From: Alphaproteobacteria bacterium
GTDB taxonomy: Bacteria; Pseudomonadota; Alphaproteobacteria; Caulobacterales; Maricaulaceae
Direction of reading: 5' to 3'
Assembly: GCA_016124205.1 (NCBI GenBank)
Contig: WGOD01000002.1
Coordinates: 62,001-126,000 of the forward strand
DNA length: 64,000 bases
Shown here one piece after another: positions 27,699 through 34,638 of the stretch. The translations under genes were made by a program, and so were the position numbers. The notes under the pieces were generated by a model. It saw nothing but the letters and a program-made list of their open reading frames with translations. It had not been told where the DNA came from and did no database searches. How positions within the stretch are numbered: position 1 is the first letter of the stretch; every line of letters begins with the position of its first letter.

Positions 27699-29237
27699 AT
27701 GTTCCGGCCAATCCTGATTGCGATTGCGTTCGCAATGGCCTTCCCGGGCTTCGCCATGGCGCAGGCGCAATTGCTGCGCTCCTACCTTCCGGCAACCCGA
27801 ACGATCTATGTCGGTGAATGGGGCACGGTGTTCGTGGCACTCACGAATTCCGGGGATGTTGATTTCACCCAATGCGCAATCGGGCGTTCAGTCTCCTGGT
27901 TCGGATCTGATCCGGACATCGACATTCAGGAAATTGACGCGAGCGGCGCCATCATTCCCGGAACCCGCTATCAGCCCTTCACGCTCGATCGGGGGCAGAC
28001 CCGCCACTTCCTTCTCGGTCTGCGTGCTCCTGCCAGTAATTTCGACGAGGGCGAAACCGTGCATCAGTACGGGGGTTATGCCACAGCGATCTGCAGCGCC
28101 CCGGGTGTCGCCGTTACCCCTGTGATCAACAGCGTGTCCGAACTGGACTTCTCCGTTCACAGTGACCGGCGTCCGCCCGACATTATTCCCGTGATCGTTT
28201 CGCCGACGGCCGACGGCGTGGTGCGGATCAACCCGCAGACCGGCCGCGGCGTGGCCGCCATCGCGGCGATCAATGCCGGCTCACCTGCCGACGTCACATT
28301 CAGCATGGATGTGATCGCCGACATGCAGGCGCTGGCCTGCCTCACCGACAGCAGCGGCACCTGTCTCGCGCCGCGCGCCGAGACCGTAAGTTTCCGAATG
28401 GAGACGGGGCAGAGCGTGCTGATCAGCATTCTCGTCACAGACGGCCCGGCGACACGCACGCCCTTCCTGCCGGCGACGGCCCGGCTGTGGGCCAATTTCG
28501 ACGAGGTTCGCGAGGGCGGTTCCGGCACGCGCAACCGAACCTCGATCGCCCTGACGGATCTGGGGCAGGACCAGCCCCTGGATTCTGTTGTCGGCCAGTG
28601 GCGGTTCGGTTCCGACTACGGAAACAACATATTGAACCTGCAGGAGGACGGCCGCTACATCACATTCTCGCCGTTTCACGTGGCCGGACAGCAGGCCGGG
28701 TTCCACGCCGAGTCGATGGGCCGCTACACGGTCTCGGCGACTGCCGACGCGTTTCTGGTGACGGCGACGCCCGACGCCGAATTTCCCTCCTACACTGCCT
28801 TCACCGCAACGATCCGCCGCTCCGACGGTCTGTTGATCCGCGACACCGGCGTGCTGCAACGCGGATTCCAGATCGATGCGAGTCTGCCGGCCAGTCTGGC
28901 AGGCGAGTATATCGGCATTCCGGAAAACACTTCGATCTCCGCGCCGCTCGACCCGAACTATCCGCGCGTGACGGTTACGGCGAATGGACAGATTTCCGGC
29001 AGCTTCATCGACTCCCTGTCCGACTACGCTGACCGGGGGCGTACCTGCGCCATTACCGGCTCCATCGGCGGGCCGGTAACACTGAACGGTTGCGCGATTG
29101 CCGGCGCGGGGCACTCGGCCAGCCTCCATTTCATCGAGGACAGCGCGGATTCGCAAAGCGCGCTTTCGCTCTACCTCGTCCTCGACAACGGCACGGTTCG
29201 CCGCGAATTCGGACTGCACGCGCCGAGCCTGCGTTAA
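27699..29237 (+). CDS. Exported protein of unrecognised family, member 1
   Basis: A 512-residue protein with a signal peptide ending AMAQAQ. I do not recognise the family. Three parts can be seen: an N-terminal beta-rich domain opening LLRSYLPATRTIYVGEWGTVFVALTNSG; a middle module opening RPPDIIPVIVSPTADGVVRI that looks like an Ig-type/beta-sandwich fold with paired Cys (ALACLTDSSGTCLAPR); and a C-terminal module opening VVGQWRFGS with repeated beta strands and a Cys pair near the end (RTCAI...NGCAI). The same modules recur in the next gene and, in part, in the gene at 62.7-64 kb. It is likely periplasmic or surface-exposed. Confidence 0.8.
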   Translation: MFRPILIAIAFAMAFPGFAMAQAQLLRSYLPATRTIYVGEWGTVFVALTNSGDVDFTQCAIGRSVSWFGSDPDIDIQEIDASGAIIPGTRYQPFTLDRGQTRHFLLGLRAPASNFDEGETVHQYGGYATAICSAPGVAVTPVINSVSELDFSVHSDRRPPDIIPVIVSPTADGVVRINPQTGRGVAAIAAINAGSPADVTFSMDVIADMQALACLTDSSGTCLAPRAETVSFRMETGQSVLISILVTDGPATRTPFLPATARLWANFDEVREGGSGTRNRTSIALTDLGQDQPLDSVVGQWRFGSDYGNNILNLQEDGRYITFSPFHVAGQQAGFHAESMGRYTVSATADAFLVTATPDAEFPSYTAFTATIRRSDGLLIRDTGVLQRGFQIDASLPASLAGEYIGIPENTSISAPLDPNYPRVTVTANGQISGSFIDSLSDYADRGRTCAITGSIGGPVTLNGCAIAGAGHSASLHFIEDSADSQSALSLYLVLDNGTVRREFGLHAPSLR

Positions 29238-29344
29238 GACATGATCGCCGCCGTTCGACGATCAGTTTGGGCACTTTACGGTTTCAGCGCACCCGATCGA
29301 TCACTTATACTTGCACGGCAGCAACAGCGCTGGAGGCTGCAGTG

Positions 29345-30901
29345 ATGAGAATACTGATACTGGCCTTGCTAAGCTTGTCGCTCGGTGCATCCGCCTATGC
29401 ACAGGAAGAGCGGCTGGTTCGTTCCTTCCTGCCGTCGTCCCGGTCAGTTGCGGCAGATGACTGGGCAACCGTTTTCATGGCCTGGACCAATGCGGGAGAC
29501 GGGAATGCGGCGAACTGCACGATCCGCATGAACCCGTCGCAACTGACCCCGCCAAACGATTTCTTCGTGCACGAAATCGATGAGAGCGGGGCTTTCCTGC
29601 TCAACCAGACACGGCAGGTCTTCGATTTGCCGGCAGGGACCACCCGGCACTTCATCATCGGCATTCAGCCCCGGCCCGGTGCGTTCAACAGCGACTGGTT
29701 CGGCACCGGCGATGTCATCAATTATGGGCCTTACTTCTATCATTACTGCACCGAGACAGCATCAGGGACGGTTTCATCGGCACTCGGCACCGACGCTGCC
29801 AGCCTCGACATTTTCGGATTCGGCGAACGGGCGCCCGCGGACATCCTTCCCGTGATCGTCACCCCGAGCGGCGACGGCATCCTGCGCATCGACCCGGAGA
29901 CGGGCATCGGACTGGCCAGTGTTGCTGCGATGAATCTCGGTGCGCCCGCCGATCTGATCTTCAATCTCGAGGCCTTCGCAGACCTGGACGTTCTCGCATG
30001 CCGATCCGACGCGAACGGCGCCTGTCTGACCCCGCGGGGTGCCGCCGTGCCGCTGTCTTTGGCGACAAACGAAATCGCCTATTTCAGTATCGTCGTCAGG
30101 GATCGCGCCCGGTCTCGTATTCCCCTCGCCCCGGCCTTCGTCCGGCTCTGGGTTCGGTTCGACGAATTGTCGGATACCGACATCGGCAGTCTTGGCAGTA
30201 CGTCCGTCGCGGTCACCGACAACGGCGCGCCGGGTGAACAAGCCTTGGTCATGGGAGTCTGGCGGACGGGGCTTCGCAATACGGCAATGTCCCTACGGCT
30301 GACGCCAGACGGCCGCTACATCCTCTACTCATCGCACTACAGCCCGGGACGGGCAGCAGGATATTCGCTCGAGTCGACCGGATCCTTCGTCGCCAGTCCG
30401 GGTGGTGCAATCATTTCCATCGCTGGCACGCCCGACGTCGAATTCGACAATGATGAGGGCTTTTCAGCCACCATCAATGTGAGCGACGGCATGATGACGC
30501 TCATGCACCGTCAGGCCACTCAGCGCGCCGTCATGACCCGTTCGATCACGGATGTCCCGATTGCCGGCGAGTATGTCGTTCGGGAAGAGACCCACAGCCA
30601 TCGAGCGCCGTTCGACCCGGACCGGCCCCGCGTCGTGATTTCCGCGAACGGCGATATTTCGGGCGAGATCCCCGACGTGCCGCCAAACCGGCCGGCGACA
30701 GGCGATTTGTGCACGATCAGCGGCAATCTCTATTCCGGGATCAATCTTTCCGGATGTTCGCTGACGTTGAACCGCCAGGCCGCGGCCTATTATCCGCTCG
30801 AGTTTTCACGCGAAACCGGAAGGGTGACGGTCGCGCATATGACGATATTGCGCGGGAATGGCATGCGTGAATTCGGACTGTATGCGCCGGACTTGAGGTA
30901 A
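29345..30901 (+). CDS. Exported protein of unrecognised family, member 2
   Basis: A 518-residue paralogue of the preceding gene, with signal peptide MRILILALLSLSLGASAYAQ. It opens LVRSFLPSSRSVAADDWATVFMAWTNAG, repeats the middle module (RAPADILPVIVTPSGDGILRI, DVLACRSDANGACLTPRG) and ends with a C-terminal module containing VVISANGDISGEIPD and GDLCTISGN...LSGCSL. ATG 29345 is used; a long upstream frame would run into the previous gene. Conserved Cys pairs suggest disulfides in the periplasm. The two genes are 107 bases apart and probably arose by tandem duplication with long divergence. Confidence 0.8.
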   Translation: MRILILALLSLSLGASAYAQEERLVRSFLPSSRSVAADDWATVFMAWTNAGDGNAANCTIRMNPSQLTPPNDFFVHEIDESGAFLLNQTRQVFDLPAGTTRHFIIGIQPRPGAFNSDWFGTGDVINYGPYFYHYCTETASGTVSSALGTDAASLDIFGFGERAPADILPVIVTPSGDGILRIDPETGIGLASVAAMNLGAPADLIFNLEAFADLDVLACRSDANGACLTPRGAAVPLSLATNEIAYFSIVVRDRARSRIPLAPAFVRLWVRFDELSDTDIGSLGSTSVAVTDNGAPGEQALVMGVWRTGLRNTAMSLRLTPDGRYILYSSHYSPGRAAGYSLESTGSFVASPGGAIISIAGTPDVEFDNDEGFSATINVSDGMMTLMHRQATQRAVMTRSITDVPIAGEYVVREETHSHRAPFDPDRPRVVISANGDISGEIPDVPPNRPATGDLCTISGNLYSGINLSGCSLTLNRQAAAYYPLEFSRETGRVTVAHMTILRGNGMREFGLYAPDLR

Positions 30902-30916
30902 GAGTGCAAAACAAAA

Positions 30917-30940
30917 CCCCCGGCCGGGGGCCGGGGGCTT
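30917..30940. terminator. Bidirectional terminator between the exported gene and dksA
   Basis: CCCCCGG / CCGGGGG stem (7 bp) with a GC-rich loop, preceded by AAAACA on the left and followed by CTTT on the right. It lies between convergent genes and could end both transcripts, although the T tracts are short. Confidence 0.55.
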
Positions 30941-30952
30941 TCGAAAATCTGG

Positions 30953-30972
30953 ATTCCCGCCTGCGCGGGAAT
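30953..30972. repeat. dRS3-like palindrome (ATTCCC-N8-GGGAAT)
   Basis: A perfect ATTCCC-N8-GGGAAT palindrome with spacer GCCTGCGC, the shape of the dispersed dRS3-type repeats seen in many proteobacteria. It sits in the short gap between convergent genes, where such repeats collect. Confidence 0.7.
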
Positions 30973-30982
30973 GACGAAATGA

Positions 30983-31420
30983 TCAGTCGTCGCGATGGAC
31001 GCGTTCGTTGCGCTCGTGGCGTTCCTGGGCCTCGATCGACAGCGTCGCGACCGGTCGGGCATCGAGGCGGGCGACGCCGATCGGCTCGCCGGTTTCCTCG
31101 CAATAGCCATAGGTGCCCTCGTCGATGCGGCGCAGCGCGGAGTCGATCTTGGAGATCAGCTTGCGCTGGCGATCACGGGCGCGCAGTTCAAGCGACCGGT
31201 CGGTTTCAGTGGAGGCCCGGTCGGCCAGATCCGGCTGGGTGCCCATGTCTTCCTGAAGTGCGGACAGCGTCGTCTTGCTCTCGCGAAGGATCTCTTCCTT
31301 CCACGCCATGAGCTTGCGGCGGAAGTATTCCTTCTGACGTTCGTTCATGAACGGCTCGTCGGAGCTTGGCATATAGCCGGACGGAAGCTCGATCCGGGAT
31401 TCCTTGACCGCAGTCGTCAT
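30983..31420 (-). CDS. dksA: RNA polymerase-binding transcription factor DksA
   Basis: Binds the RNA polymerase secondary channel and works with ppGpp on rRNA and amino-acid promoters. The 145-residue protein has the N-terminal helices, the coiled-coil tip with DLADRA (pattern DxxDxA), and a C-terminal domain of zinc-finger shape, GYCEETGEPIGVARLDARPVATLS, in which only one of the four zinc Cys remains. This Cys-poor form is common in alphaproteobacteria. ATG 31420 is chosen because GGGGAGAGGACG precedes it; a longer start at 31456 has no such site. Located beside fliX. Confidence 0.95.
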   Translation of the reverse strand: MTTAVKESRIELPSGYMPSSDEPFMNERQKEYFRRKLMAWKEEILRESKTTLSALQEDMGTQPDLADRASTETDRSLELRARDRQRKLISKIDSALRRIDEGTYGYCEETGEPIGVARLDARPVATLSIEAQERHERNERVHRDD

Positions 31421-31559
31421 CGTCCTCTCCCCTTTCGACTCTCGCCCCTCCCTCATGAGGCGGGGCGGGAATAAGTCACGGAGCGTCTCAAGTCAACGCG
31501 CAGGCGCTGTTGCACGCATACTTTGTGCCGTCACAAATACGTCAACGAAAACAGGGGGA

Positions 31560-31973
31560 TCAGGCGTCAAACTTGGCGAGTTCGACCGCCGCGCGGACCT
31601 CGACCTCGTCGAGCATCGCCTCAAGGCGCGGATCCTGGGTTTCGTCGCGCCGGGTCTTGAGGATATTCATCAATGCCACAAGGCGTTGACGCGGAACGCC
31701 GCCCTCCAGAAGGGCCAGTTTCAGATCGTCCAGAACGTCGAGCAGGCTCATCGCGCGTTCGGTCGCCCGCTTCTTCGCTTCACGGAAATCGCCGACCGAT
31801 TGAAGCGCCAGCAAGGCATCGACGGAATTGACAGCCGAAGCGCCGCCGGTCGCCACGGCGGCGCGCGCCGATTGCGGCGTATCGATCGAAAAACTGTCCC
31901 CGCCCTGCCCCGAACCGGATTTCCGGCGGGTGGACGAGGTCTGTTCGGTCGGACGGGGGCCTGTGATTTTCAT
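31560..31973 (-). CDS. fliX: Flagellar assembly regulator FliX
   Basis: Caulobacter-type regulator that couples completion of the early flagellar basal body to activation of FlbD and late genes. The 137-residue protein has a variable, Ser/Gly-rich N terminus and the conserved C-terminal part: DALLALQSVGDFREAKKRATERAMSLLDVLDDLKLALLEGGVP, then LEAMLDEVEVRAAVELAKFDA, which is the FliX ending. Divergent from flgI, as in Caulobacter. A near-consensus CtrA box lies about 60 bases upstream. Confidence 0.92.
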   Translation of the reverse strand: MKITGPRPTEQTSSTRRKSGSGQGGDSFSIDTPQSARAAVATGGASAVNSVDALLALQSVGDFREAKKRATERAMSLLDVLDDLKLALLEGGVPRQRLVALMNILKTRRDETQDPRLEAMLDEVEVRAAVELAKFDA

Positions 31974-32034
31974 CGCCGGTCAGTGTCGCCGCTGAATGGT
32001 TAATGCCGCGTTTGAAGCCTTGACGTGCGCCGCG

Positions 32035-32049
32035 TTAACAGGGGCTAAA
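32035..32049. promoter_or_regulatory. CtrA-like box upstream of fliX
   Basis: TTAA-N7-TAAA on the plus strand (TTTA-N7-TTAA read toward fliX), one base off the palindromic TTAA-N7-TTAA. It lies 62 bases upstream of the fliX start, the distance expected for a CtrA-activated class II promoter. Confidence 0.55.
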
Positions 32050-32175
32050 CACAAGCTGCGCAAGGCGGCAGAAATTGCCGGATCGCGCGCGGCAGGGCCG
32101 ATATTGCCGCCCTGCCCCATTCTTCGAATTTACCCTTACCTGTTGTTTTCCCATGCCTTTCCCTCGCATGCATGA

Positions 32176-32190
32176 TGGCACGCGCTTCGC
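32176..32190 (+). promoter_or_regulatory. Sigma-54 promoter of flgI
   Basis: TGGCACGCGCTTCGC: perfect -24 half, -12 half TCGC with one difference, GG and GC ten bases apart. It ends 35 bases ahead of the flgI ATG. Confidence 0.75.
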
Positions 32191-32225
32191 AAGGCAACAC
32201 CCGGATCCACGGGAGAAACCCGACC

Positions 32226-33341
32226 ATGCGTTTTGCGAAACCCATCCTAGCCGTCGCCCTGGCCCTTGCCGGGCTGTTCGTGCTGACCCTTCCCGCCCAC
32301 GCCCAGACCCGCATCAAGGACATCGCCGATGTCGAAGGTGTGCGGGAGAACCAGCTGGTCGGCTACGGCCTCGTCGTCGGTCTCGACGGCACCGGGGATT
32401 CGCTTCGCAACGCCGCCTTCACCCGTCAGTCACTGTCGGCGATGCTGGAACGGTTCGACGTCAATACGCGCGACGCGAACCTCAACACTCGCAACACCGC
32501 GGCGGTGATGATCACCGCGCACCTGCCGCCCTTCGCCACCGCCGGTTCGCGGATCGACGTGACGGTATCGGCCATCGGCGATTCCCAGTCGCTGCAGGGC
32601 GGCACGCTGATTGCCACTGCGCTGATGGGCGCGGACGGTCAGGTCTATGCCGTCGCGCAGGGTTCGGTCGCGGTCGGCGGGTTCGACGCCGGCGGCGATG
32701 CCGCCAGCGTGACGCGCGGCGTTCCGACGTCGGGCCGTATCTCCAACGGAGCGCTGATCGAACGCGAGCTGCGTTTCGACATCGCGAGCCTGCCGTCGAT
32801 CCGCTTGGCGCTGCGCAATCCGGACTTCACCACGGCCAGCCGCATGGCCGAGGCGATCAACGCCTATCTCGGCGCCGCGGCCGCCCGGGCCACCGACCCC
32901 GCCACGGTCGAACTGAGCCGTCCCGACTATTTCGAGGGCGACATGATCGCGCTGATCAGCGAGATCGAACAGCTGCGCGTCCGCCCCGACCTGCCCGCCC
33001 GCGTCGTGATCGACGAGGCGACCGGCACGATCGTGATGGGCGAGAATGTGCGCGTGTCCACCGTCGCCATCGCCCAGGGCAATCTGACCATCTCCGTCAC
33101 CGAAGCCCCGCAGGTCAGCCAGCCCGGACCCCTGTCCGACGGCGAAACCGTCGTCGTGCCGCGTACCCAAGTCGATGTCGTTGAGGACATGGCCCAGCTG
33201 GGCGTGATGGAAGAAGGCGCATCGCTGCGCGATCTCGTCGACGGGCTCAACGCCCTCGGCGTCAGCCCGCGCGACATGATCGCCATCCTGCAGGCTATCA
33301 AGGCCGCGGGCGCACTGCAGGCCGAGATCGAGGTTCTGTAG
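32226..33341 (+). CDS. flgI: Flagellar P-ring protein FlgI
   Basis: Periplasmic P-ring subunit of 371 residues, normal length. A signal peptide ends LPAHAQ, and the mature start RIKDIADVEGVRENQLVGYGLVVGLDGTGD is the family signature. Other hallmarks are NTRNTAAVMITAHLPPFA and the C-terminal LVDGLNALGVSPRDMIAILQAIKAAGALQAEIEVL. ATG 32226 is preferred over 32172 since the latter overlaps the sigma-54 promoter. First gene of flgI-flgJ-flgN. Confidence 0.97.
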   Translation: MRFAKPILAVALALAGLFVLTLPAHAQTRIKDIADVEGVRENQLVGYGLVVGLDGTGDSLRNAAFTRQSLSAMLERFDVNTRDANLNTRNTAAVMITAHLPPFATAGSRIDVTVSAIGDSQSLQGGTLIATALMGADGQVYAVAQGSVAVGGFDAGGDAASVTRGVPTSGRISNGALIERELRFDIASLPSIRLALRNPDFTTASRMAEAINAYLGAAAARATDPATVELSRPDYFEGDMIALISEIEQLRVRPDLPARVVIDEATGTIVMGENVRVSTVAIAQGNLTISVTEAPQVSQPGPLSDGETVVVPRTQVDVVEDMAQLGVMEEGASLRDLVDGLNALGVSPRDMIAILQAIKAAGALQAEIEVL

Positions 33342-33345
33342 AGCC

Positions 33346-33684
33346 ATGACCACCGGGATGCCTTCAGCCGACGCCCAGCTTGCCCAGGTGCTGTCCAGTG
33401 CCTCCGGCGGCCGTACGCCGGACATAAGGCAGGTCGCGAACGAAGCCGAGGCGCGTCAGGTCGCGGAAGAATTCGAAGCCTTCTTCCTGTCGCAGATGCT
33501 GGAACAGATGTTCACCGGCGTCGGCGACGACAATCCCTTTGGCGGCGGATCGGGCGAGCGCGCCTTCCGCGGCCTCCTCAACGAGGAATACGCGAAGGTC
33601 ATGGCCCGCGCCGGCGGCCTCGGCCTCAGCGACAATCTCACCACCGAAATCCTGCGCTATCAGGAAGCGGGAGGCGACGCATGA
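33346..33684 (+). CDS. flgJ: Rod-binding protein (FlgJ N-terminal domain; CheL-like)
   Basis: A 112-residue protein equal to the rod-binding domain of FlgJ without the muramidase domain, as in other alphaproteobacteria (where it is often called CheL). The core AEEFEAFFLSQMLEQMFTG is followed by GSGERAFRGLLNEEYAKVMARAGGLGLSDNLTTEIL, the conserved end. Because no peptidoglycan hydrolase domain is fused, a separate lytic enzyme must open the wall for the rod (inference). It is four bases after flgI, and its stop overlaps the next gene. Confidence 0.9.
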   Translation: MTTGMPSADAQLAQVLSSASGGRTPDIRQVANEAEARQVAEEFEAFFLSQMLEQMFTGVGDDNPFGGGSGERAFRGLLNEEYAKVMARAGGLGLSDNLTTEILRYQEAGGDA

Positions 33685-34130
33685 ACACGCTCGCAGCGAA
33701 CTCGCCCGGCGAACGGGCCGATGCGCTGATCCGCCTGACGCGGCGGCTGACCGAATTGCTGGAAAAGGAAACCGCGCTGTTCAATGCGCGCCGGCCGCTC
33801 GAAACGGAAGACTTCCAGCACGAGAAGACCCGGCTCGCGACGCTTTACCGGCGCGAGATCGGCGCTGTGAAGGAAGATCCCTCGCGTCTGGCCGGGATCT
33901 CCGAAACGGTGAAGCAATCGCTGAAGGACGTGACAGAGCGCTTTACCGAGGCGTTGCACGCCAATGGGCTCGCGGTCGATACGCTGCGCATTCTGACGGA
34001 AGGCGTGGTGCGTTCCGTCGCCGAAGAGGCGGGACGCCAGCGCGATACTCTGAATGGATACGGGCCGGGCGTGAGCCCCGCGAAAAAGCCGGCGGGCGCC
34101 CCCGCCGTGGCGGTCAACCGAACCGCTTGA
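33681..34130 (+). CDS. FlgN-like flagellar chaperone (FlbY-like)
   Basis: A 149-residue, helix-only protein: residues 10-130 form long heptad-rich helices (LTRRLTELLEKETALFN, FTEALHANGLAVDTLRILTEGVV), ending GYGPG and a basic tail. This fits the FlgN fold, chaperones for hook-filament junction proteins, and its position (third in flgI-flgJ-) matches the Caulobacter gene named flbY. It overlaps flgJ by four bases (ATGA) and, tail to tail, the cold-shock gene by 17 bases. Confidence 0.7.
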   Translation: MNTLAANSPGERADALIRLTRRLTELLEKETALFNARRPLETEDFQHEKTRLATLYRREIGAVKEDPSRLAGISETVKQSLKDVTERFTEALHANGLAVDTLRILTEGVVRSVAEEAGRQRDTLNGYGPGVSPAKKPAGAPAVAVNRTA

Positions 34131-34362
34131 GGCGGCCGTCGTCCTCGTTGGCGGCCATGAGGGATAGTTCCACCGCCTCGTCGCCGTGACCGGTTTCACG
34201 GTCGGCGACCTCGAACTGGATGCGTTGACCGACCAGCAATTCGCCGATGCCGCTGCGTTCGACTTCAGGCGACTGAACCAGCACGTCGCGGCCACCGCCG
34301 AAAGGCGTGATGAAGCCGAAGCCCTGGTCGCAATTGTAAAACTTCACAACACCGTGCGGCAT
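34114..34362 (-). CDS. Cold-shock domain protein with altered RNA-binding motif
   Basis: An 82-residue single cold-shock domain protein (GVVKFYNCDQGFGFITPFGG). RNP1 is close to consensus (QGFGFI for KGFGFI), but the RNP2 segment reads DVLVQSPEVERSG where CspA-type proteins have VFVH, so an aromatic and a His used for nucleic-acid stacking are missing. The C-terminal QIQFEVADRETG-like strand is present. Its 3' end overlaps flgN by 17 bases. ATG 34362 is chosen; an in-frame ATG at 34380 is also possible. The 276-base upstream gap shows no other gene and may hold a long leader. Confidence 0.85.
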   Translation of the reverse strand: MPHGVVKFYNCDQGFGFITPFGGGRDVLVQSPEVERSGIGELLVGQRIQFEVADRETGHGDEAVELSLMAANEDDGRLKRFG

Positions 34363-34638
34363 GGATCGCACTCCAGTCATCCCGGGCACCGAGAGAAACG
34401 GACGGGCGCACGGCGGCGATTGCGCCGTGCGGTCAAGGTCGGGTTTCTCGTGTGCTCGTGTTCGTAACGTCAGGCGCTGCTGACCGTTCCCGGCAGCCAT
34501 CACGCGCCCTGTCCCGGACGCCTTTGCGCCTCGATCAGGTGATGGCGGCGATCTAGTCGCGTAATCGGGCAGAAAGGTGACGCGTTTCCGGCGGGAAATT
34601 GAAACCTGAACCTGAATTCATGTGTCAGCGGGTAGCCG

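Noticed and set aside
34363..34638. Search for a gene between the cold-shock and flaEY-like genes
   Set aside because: No frame with a plausible start, ribosome site and codon use; it may be leader sequence for the cold-shock gene.
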